A stretch of DNA of 64,000 nucleotides, taken from Hippophae tibetana. Taxonomy: Eukaryota; Streptophyta; Magnoliopsida; Rosales; Elaeagnaceae. The notes beneath the pieces are model-generated. The model did no database searches. It was not told the origin of the DNA and saw nothing but the letters and a program-made list of their open reading frames with translations. Shown here one piece after another: positions 59,003 through 64,000 of the stretch. Position 1 is the stretch's first letter, and the number at the start of each line of letters is the position of its first letter. Location: assembly GCA_037013495.1 (NCBI GenBank), contig JAZDXN010000029.1, forward strand, positions 1,500,501-1,564,500, in the 5' to 3' direction. The translations under genes were made by a program, and so were the position numbers.

Positions 59003-59176
59003 TTATGATAGTTGCTCCTTACACGATGCAATCTCATACTTTGCCTCTTTATAAATAAAGAGCTTATCCTTGAGTTTGGATAACTTGATTTTTAGTTTCT
59101 CTGTCTCGGTCTTAAGCCTATCATTCTCCAGTTTTAAAGCTTGAGTTGAATGTTTATATGCCCAATCAGAATCCAT
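59003..59176 (-). pseudogene. Coiled-coil coding fragment
   Basis: This 57-codon minus-strand frame starts with a Met in good context and is rich in Leu/Lys/Glu heptads (LKLENDRLKTETEKLKIKLS). After the stop the same frame continues with coding-like sequence to about 58930. Such coiled coils occur in many plant transposon-linked hypothetical proteins. I cannot name the family, and it may be a captured or decayed gene fragment. Confidence 0.4.
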
Positions 59177-59235
59177 AATGTTCTAACAAGAAGATGGAGA
59201 AAAAATTATCAACTACTTCAAACAAAAGAGGATAG

Positions 59236-59390
59236 CTAATGACTCTATGAAAGTAGAGTTATTAATATACTTTTTTTACTAAATATTTACTTTTTTCATT
59301 CAATAAATAGTATTTTTGGGGCTAAAAATATTAAAATATAAACTTTTTAGTGAAAAGAGGTGAAAATATAATTTTTGAGATTTTTTTATA
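59236..59390 (+). repeat. Family-B LTR fragment (first 150 bases)
   Basis: This matches 56253-56400, including ACTCTATGAAAGTAGAGTTA-like and AATAAATAGTATTTTTGG blocks. It ends abruptly where pararetrovirus sequence begins. Confidence 0.8.
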
Positions 59391-60115
59391 ATCTACAATC
59401 TTATATACTAAATAAAATTCAAGGATTTCCTAGTAAATTGAAAGATAAGAATCAACTACATAGATTCTTAGGATATTTAACATATGTTGAAACATACATC
59501 AAAAAGCTTGCAAAAATGTGAAAACCCTAACAAGCAAAATTGAAAAAAGATTATATATGGAAATAGATAGAACAAGATACTCTATATATGGATAAGGTAA
59601 AACTCTAAGTAAAAAATTTATCAACTTTATACCATCGAGATCCAGATAATAAAATGATAATTGAAACAGATGATTCACAAGAATATTGTGGAATAATTTT
59701 GAAAACAAACATAGATGACAAAGATGAATATCTTTGTAGGAATATTTTAGAATCTTTCCATGGTCCATAATTAAATTATCATATAGATAAAAAAAATAAT
59801 TTGTTGTTAAAAAACTATTAAGAAATTTACAATATATGTCATAAGTTTCAAATTCATTGCTAAATTCGATAACAAGAATTTTTGGTTTTTTTAAGAACTA
59901 ATATTGCAGATGATTATAAACAAGGAAGATTATTTGGATGAAAAGATTAGTTTAATCACTATATTTTTGAGGTTGAATATCTTCCATGAAACAAGAATAG
60001 TTTAAGAGATGCTCTTACTAAAGAATTAAGACATCTAACTATTTTTATGCTTGCATGAATGAAACATCTTGATATCAAGATTAAGAAGGAAAAGAAGATA
60101 AAAATTCTTTAAGAA
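59390..60115 (+). pseudogene. Endogenous pararetrovirus: reverse transcriptase end and RNase H, broken
   Basis: Read across frames, the plus strand shows the end of a Caulimoviridae-type reverse transcriptase (connection region, about 59400-59560) and an RNase H domain (about 59630-60060) in the order expected for this virus family. At least three frameshifts and several in-frame stops interrupt it (for example near 59500, 59768 and 59820), so no enzyme can be made. It is unlike the gypsy and copia enzymes elsewhere in the window. The polymerase palm with the catalytic Asp pair is missing, lying upstream of the break at 59390. It is an old genomic copy, not an active virus. Confidence 0.68.
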
Positions 60116-61560
60116 TAACTCCAGCTTTTTACCTTGAGAAGTCTCCTATGGAGACATGAAATAAACTGGAAGAACTTGATTGTTCAAAACAACTCTTAGA
60201 GTCCAAAAACTCTAAAGAGGAATCTTTATCAAAAATTCAATATAAAGAAGATAAAACTTCTAAAGAAAGAATTCAAGATGAAAAAGAAGAACCTAACAAT
60301 TGAAAAGAGAGTAATATCTCTAAAATAAAATAAAACTCAATTAGGTTGATGAAATAGAAAAAAAGGAATAGAAAAAAACTTATGTAGTCTAATGGTCCAA
60401 AACCAGAAATCTACGACAATTGAGCAGAAGCAAGTAAATCTATTCTGGATCTAATGGTCCAAAACCATAAATCTTCGACAATTGAGCAGAAGCAAATAAA
60501 TCTATTCTTAGGTTTAGTGTAGTAACTCATAGAGCCTTCATTAGTAGAATACAGGCTAAAGGAAAATTTTCCAATTACAAAGTACCAAAACTTATAACTC
60601 TAGAGGAGGGAGTAAGGAATTATTCTACAATACTACAACAACTAGCATCACCCAACAGGTTGACAACTCTAGAAAAAGTAGTATAGTCTCTAACATTATT
60701 TAGAGAGGCATATCTCCTAGAAACATAAAAAATAATAAGACATCAATTGCTATTTAATGACCAATATAGAAATCTTAACAAACCACAATGGTTGAATCTC
60801 TACTACTTGGCCAAAAAATCTACACAAGAATACATAGAAGATATAAAGTTCTATACTAAAGAAAATGAATTCCTTATAAGGAGTAAATTCAATATTTTGG
60901 AAGGACTTGATCCAATATTTTTTTACAAAGCTTTCCATGCATAACTAATAGAAAACATATATCCAGGAAGTGAATTAAATTATTTTCCCTAAAATTTCAA
61001 AAAAACAATTAAGAATTTCAGGAAGAAAATAAGAGTAGGCGACAAGTTTGTTCATTTTAGATTTTTTAGTTTACTAATGAATTGGAATGAAAAAAGATGT
61101 ATCAATCTCTACTACTTCATCAAGCTAAGGATTTCTAACACAAATAGAGAAGTTTCTAAACCAAGGGCACTTCTAGAAAAGTAATTCAATACAAACAAAT
61201 TTTGTGTATTAAGAGGTCAAATGTTAGGCCAAATTTGCTATAAACTCAGAAAAATTAATAATTCTACCAAAATCAAAGTAAATTACTTAACTAGTAAAGT
61301 CATCATAAATACTTTTCCTAATAACATGGCTCTTATAAAAAAGGATAATGAAAAAATTATCAAATTTAACACAAATTTTAACAACAATAACTTGGAAATT
61401 TGTCAAGAAACAAGAAAAGTATTCTGCTTGTATGCTAGAAAAGACAATAAAGATCACATGTGCATTTACTGCATTAGACGAAGATGCATCATTATCAACG
61501 TTATCCAAAAGACTATCGACAAAAAATGATAAGGAAAAATAAAGAGAAAGAACTATTGAT
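60116..61560 (+). pseudogene. Endogenous pararetrovirus: transactivator-like (Cauli_VI) region, broken
   Basis: After RNase H comes a charged Lys/Glu/Ser stretch (60120-60330). Next is a short region with the Cauli_VI/RNase H1-N-terminal-type signature (about 60370-60560), diagnostic of the caulimovirus translational transactivator/inclusion-body protein. Further open pieces lie at 60747-60944 and 61221-61529, the last with a Cys/His cluster that may bind zinc. A 62-bp tandem duplication (60391-60514) inside the signature shifts the frame, and stops and frameshifts occur throughout. Order and content point to a Caulimoviridae genome; I cannot assign a genus. Confidence 0.6.
60391..60514 (+). 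repeat. 62-bp tandem duplication in the pararetrovirus remnant
   Basis: Two adjacent copies (60391-60452 and 60453-60514) share AATGGTCCAAAACCA and GACAATTGAGCAGAAGCAA. Since 62 is not a multiple of three, the duplication itself breaks the frame. Confidence 0.9.
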
Positions 61561-61689
61561 AGAAGACGACAAAGAAAAATAAAGATACATTACCTACATC
61601 TTTAGTCGACAACATGTATAAAGAAAAAGCAATGATTGAAATTAATGAGCCAAAAAAAATAATAAAGTAAATAAATTATTAAAGTAAAG

Positions 61690-61860
61690 ATAAAATAGTA
61701 ATTATCATCCTATAAATAAGGATTTTTTATACTATAAAAGAAACCCTTATTTTCATTTTTTAGAACACAGAAAAAAAAGGGAGCATAAAGCTTTAAAAAC
61801 ACAACTTCTAAGATAGAAATCCCCTCTCTCTAGAAATTCCTATTATCAATTATGTAGTCA
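61690..61860 (+). promoter_or_regulatory. Candidate pararetrovirus promoter
   Basis: CCTATAAATAAGG (61709-61721) is followed by a leader-like stretch rich in A and CTCTCTCT. Its position downstream of the transactivator-like region matches where pararetroviruses carry their full-length transcript promoter. It points towards DRT111, whose start codon is about 1 kb downstream. Confidence 0.45.
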
Positions 61861-62390
61861 GTAATTATGAGCAATTAATAATCACTTTGAGGTTCTTAAT
61901 TAACCTTAAATTTTTAATAATTATTATATTATGAATAAAATGTACTACAATTATTCTTTTGTAGTAAATTTAATTTAGTCACTATATATGGATCTAGAAG
62001 ATTCACTATCATATATTAAAATTTAAGCAAAATTGAGGTACAAATCTATTAAATTTCATCATAATAATTATAAATTTTTAATGAATTAAAGATTTTAAAT
62101 ATTTATTTATATCAATTTATAATACTGATAAAGAATAAAATTAAGATAAAAATAATACAATATTATCATAAAAAAATAAATAATTATATTAATCAATATT
62201 ATAGAGGAATCATAGGAATTAACGATTATTCTTAAAATAGATAACCTCCGTATAAGAGTCATAAAAAAAAGAAAAAAAGAAAAATAAAAAAGAGGCATGC
62301 AAGAATAAAAATATCAAAAAAACTTGTAAAATTAAATTAGTCAATAAATCTAAAATTAGTTTATTACGGTATCATAAACTATTTTTTATG
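61861..62390. other. AT-rich interval upstream of DRT111
   Basis: Mostly A/T runs with no coding potential. Its last part should contain the DRT111 promoter. I could not identify a convincing TATA box. Confidence 0.4.
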
Positions 62391-62740
62391 CCCTAGACTG
62401 TAGCAAAAGCCAAAAGAAAAGGAACGACTCGAATAATTGGACGGCGAGGAAGGTGCTTTTCCTTTTCTTCTTGTCGCCGATAGGATAGATTGTTTTCGTT
62501 TCTTGGTTACTGGCGAGTTTTCCAGTTTGTTATCTTTTTTTTTCTTCCTTTTGCTGATATTTTACTGTATATCTTGTGGATTGATTTTTATGTTTATACT
62601 GTATAGTCTGATTAAATAGAATGATTCTTATGAAAAACAACCCATATAATTTCTATAATTAACTTTTTATGGTAGATCCAAGTCATTTTACTGGATTGAG
62701 CTTCTAGGGTTTTAAGAGTAACCGAGAAAAGGCTTCAAAG
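62391..62740 (+). promoter_or_regulatory. DRT111 5' untranslated region (inferred)
   Basis: A GC-richer stretch with GGACGGCGAGGAAGG (about 62438-62452) looks like transcribed leader. An acceptor-like GAGCTTCTAG ends at 62707, which suggests an intron within the 5' UTR. The donor is uncertain; GAAG|GTGCTT near 62453 is one candidate. Confidence 0.4.
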
Positions 62741-63550
62741 ATGCTAGGGGGGTTGTACGGTGACCTTCCTCCACCCTCTTCGGTTGACGAGGACAAACCG
62801 AGCAATTCTACAGTATGGTCAAGCAGCACCAAAATGGCACCGCCGACGCTCCGCAAACCCTCTTCAGTTCTCCCGCCACCGCAGTCAATTTTGAGAACTC
62901 AAAACAAACCCAAACCCGCTAATTCCATCTTGCCTGCAGTGTTGGCGGTGGTACCAGAGGACATTGTACAACCTGCTCTTGTTGGTGTCACGTCCACGGT
63001 GATAGAGGAGTATGACCCGGCGAGGCCGAATGATTACGAGGAGTATAGGAGAGAGAAGAAGAGAAAAGCAATGGAGACTGAGAAGAGGAGAGAGCTTGAG
63101 AGAAGGAGGCAAGATGAGGAGGAGAGGGAGAGAGAGAGAGAGAGGGAGAAAGAGAGAGAGAGAGAGAAGGATATTGGTGATTCACGATTGAATATCTCCG
63201 GTGAGGAAGCATGGAGAAGGCGTGCTGCTATGAGTGCAGCAGTGCCAAGGTCTCCATCTCCTCCGAGTAGTGGTGATGGATTTAGTATTGGAAAGTCTGA
63301 AACAGGTGGATTGGGTGTTGGTGCTGGTGGACATATGACTGCAGCTCAGAGAATGATGGCGAAGATGGGGTGGAAGGAGGGTCAAGGGCTAGGCAGGCAA
63401 GAGCAGGGAATTACTACACCTTTGATGGCCAAGAAAACAGACCGCCGAGCTGGGGTGATTGTCAATGCCAGTGATACCAAGCCAGAGAAGAAGGTGAAGA
63501 GTGTGAATTTTAATGGGACACCAACTCGAGTTTTGCTGCTTCGAAACATG
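62741..63550 (+). CDS. DRT111: DRT111/SPF45-type splicing factor, first coding exon (continues beyond window)
   Basis: DRT111 (also called RRC-type SPF45 or SFPS partner) is a nuclear splicing factor of the SPF45/RBM17 family that acts at 3' splice-site selection; the Arabidopsis gene was first named for DNA-damage tolerance. The exon encodes 270 residues. The conserved start MLGGLYGDLPPP is at 1-12, VIEEYDPARPNDYEEY at 87-102, an Arg/Glu coiled stretch at 115-143, LNISGEEAW at 150-158, and a G-patch at about 200-240 (AAQRMMAKMGWKEGQGLG). The exon ends in LLLRNM at the beginning of the RRM/UHM domain, with a GT donor at 63551. The RRM lies outside the window. Nothing is disrupted, and the start agrees with the family. 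Confidence 0.95.
63115..63170 (+). repeat. (GA)n-rich coding microsatellite in DRT111
   Basis: AGAGAG and GGAGAG runs encode alternating Arg/Glu. This region varies in length between species in SPF45 proteins and is a natural slippage site. Confidence 0.8.
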
Positions 63551-64000
63551 GTATGCATGAACTTTATTAAATATTAAATGCTTTCTTATCAACCTATTTT
63601 ATATATTTTTTGTATGTTTACATATGGTGAAAGTAGGAAACAGGAAGTTTCTACTTTGCCTATTCCAAATGTGGTTAGTTCTGTTGTTTTGCTGTTAGAC
63701 AATCTACTTTTAAGATCACTTTCAACAGAGCAATTATCATTTGAAGTTTCTTGTTCTAAATTATCTTATCTTATTTTTTTAATGCTTTAAACATATTTAG
63801 AGACTATGTATATGGGTGTTAACCTTTGTTTTTGTTGTGTTTTTTGATGATTCATTTCGAGTGCCTCCTTGTACATGGTCTAAGTCTGATTTCTAATTTA
63901 AGAAGCAACATTCAGTTTGTGTGACATGTTTTTATAACTTGCTATAATTGATGTTTATCTTATATTTAGGGTAAATCATTTATTTGATACTAAGACCATT
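63551..64000 (+). other. DRT111 intron (partial)
   Basis: It begins GTATGC after LLLRNM, where other SPF45 genes continue directly into the RRM. T-rich sequence without coding potential runs to the window end, so the acceptor is outside. Confidence 0.8.

Noticed and set aside
1..64000. tRNA, rRNA or microRNA genes
   Set aside because: I looked for tRNA-like cloverleaf boxes and rRNA words and found none beyond the primer-binding sites complementary to tRNA-Asp. A hairpin scan would be needed to rule out small RNA genes.

Overview
This window is AT-rich nuclear DNA from a flowering plant, most likely a eudicot. The evidence is: plant-specific genes with GT-AG introns, Athila-type Ty3/gypsy elements primed by tRNA-Asp, a degenerate block of Arabidopsis-type TTTAGGG repeats, and remnants of an endogenous plant pararetrovirus. 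Only two host genes can be supported. One is a complete, intron-rich FAP2 gene (chalcone-isomerase-fold fatty-acid-binding protein, minus strand, CDS 34661 to 27590). The other is the first coding exon of the splicing factor DRT111/SPF45 (plus strand, 62741 to 63550, continuing past the window edge). Nearly everything else is nested, decayed mobile DNA.

Layout. 1-11460 is a minus-strand Athila-like element (family A) whose left end is not the expected 3' LTR but an inverted LTR plus primer-binding site plus leader. 11613-14748 is a non-autonomous gypsy element with 0.6 kb LTRs and a gutted polyprotein. 14747-18405 looks like a non-autonomous CACTA transposon with many short subterminal repeats and a gypsy tail/LTR fragment inside it. 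19163-26176 is a non-coding block bounded by an approximately 0.8 kb direct repeat. 27590-35600 is FAP2; its eighth intron carries a Harbinger-like element (28211-31999) that itself contains a copia element (28860-31540), and its exons 3-4 are partly duplicated in tandem. 35633-36961 is a second Harbinger-like element filled with TTTAGGG-like repeats, directly upstream of FAP2. 37580-38040 is a LINE fragment. 38715-45560 is a second family-A Athila copy. 45880-57813 is an Athila-like element of a second family (B), plus strand, interrupted in its reverse transcriptase by a family-A solo LTR (49614-53968) that itself holds a third kind of LTR. 57830-58500 is a dimeric tandem repeat. 59390-61880 is pararetrovirus debris, and a smaller likely piece of the same virus lies at 45561-45880.

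The observations most worth attention are: (1) family A carries two gag modules in tandem, separated by a relic of the post-integrase region, and both copies share this; (2) FAP2 has a 245-bp tandem duplication of its ligand-site exon, with a 1-nt deletion in one copy, so its reading frame depends on which copy is spliced in; (3) a telomere-repeat-bearing Harbinger-like element abuts the FAP2 5' end; (4) a solo LTR contains a foreign LTR flanked by an approximately 650-bp duplication, far longer than any target-site duplication; (5) two different LTR families carry clusters of ACGT-core G-boxes upstream of a TATA box. All reading was by eye. Family names rest on motif recognition and no alignment was run.
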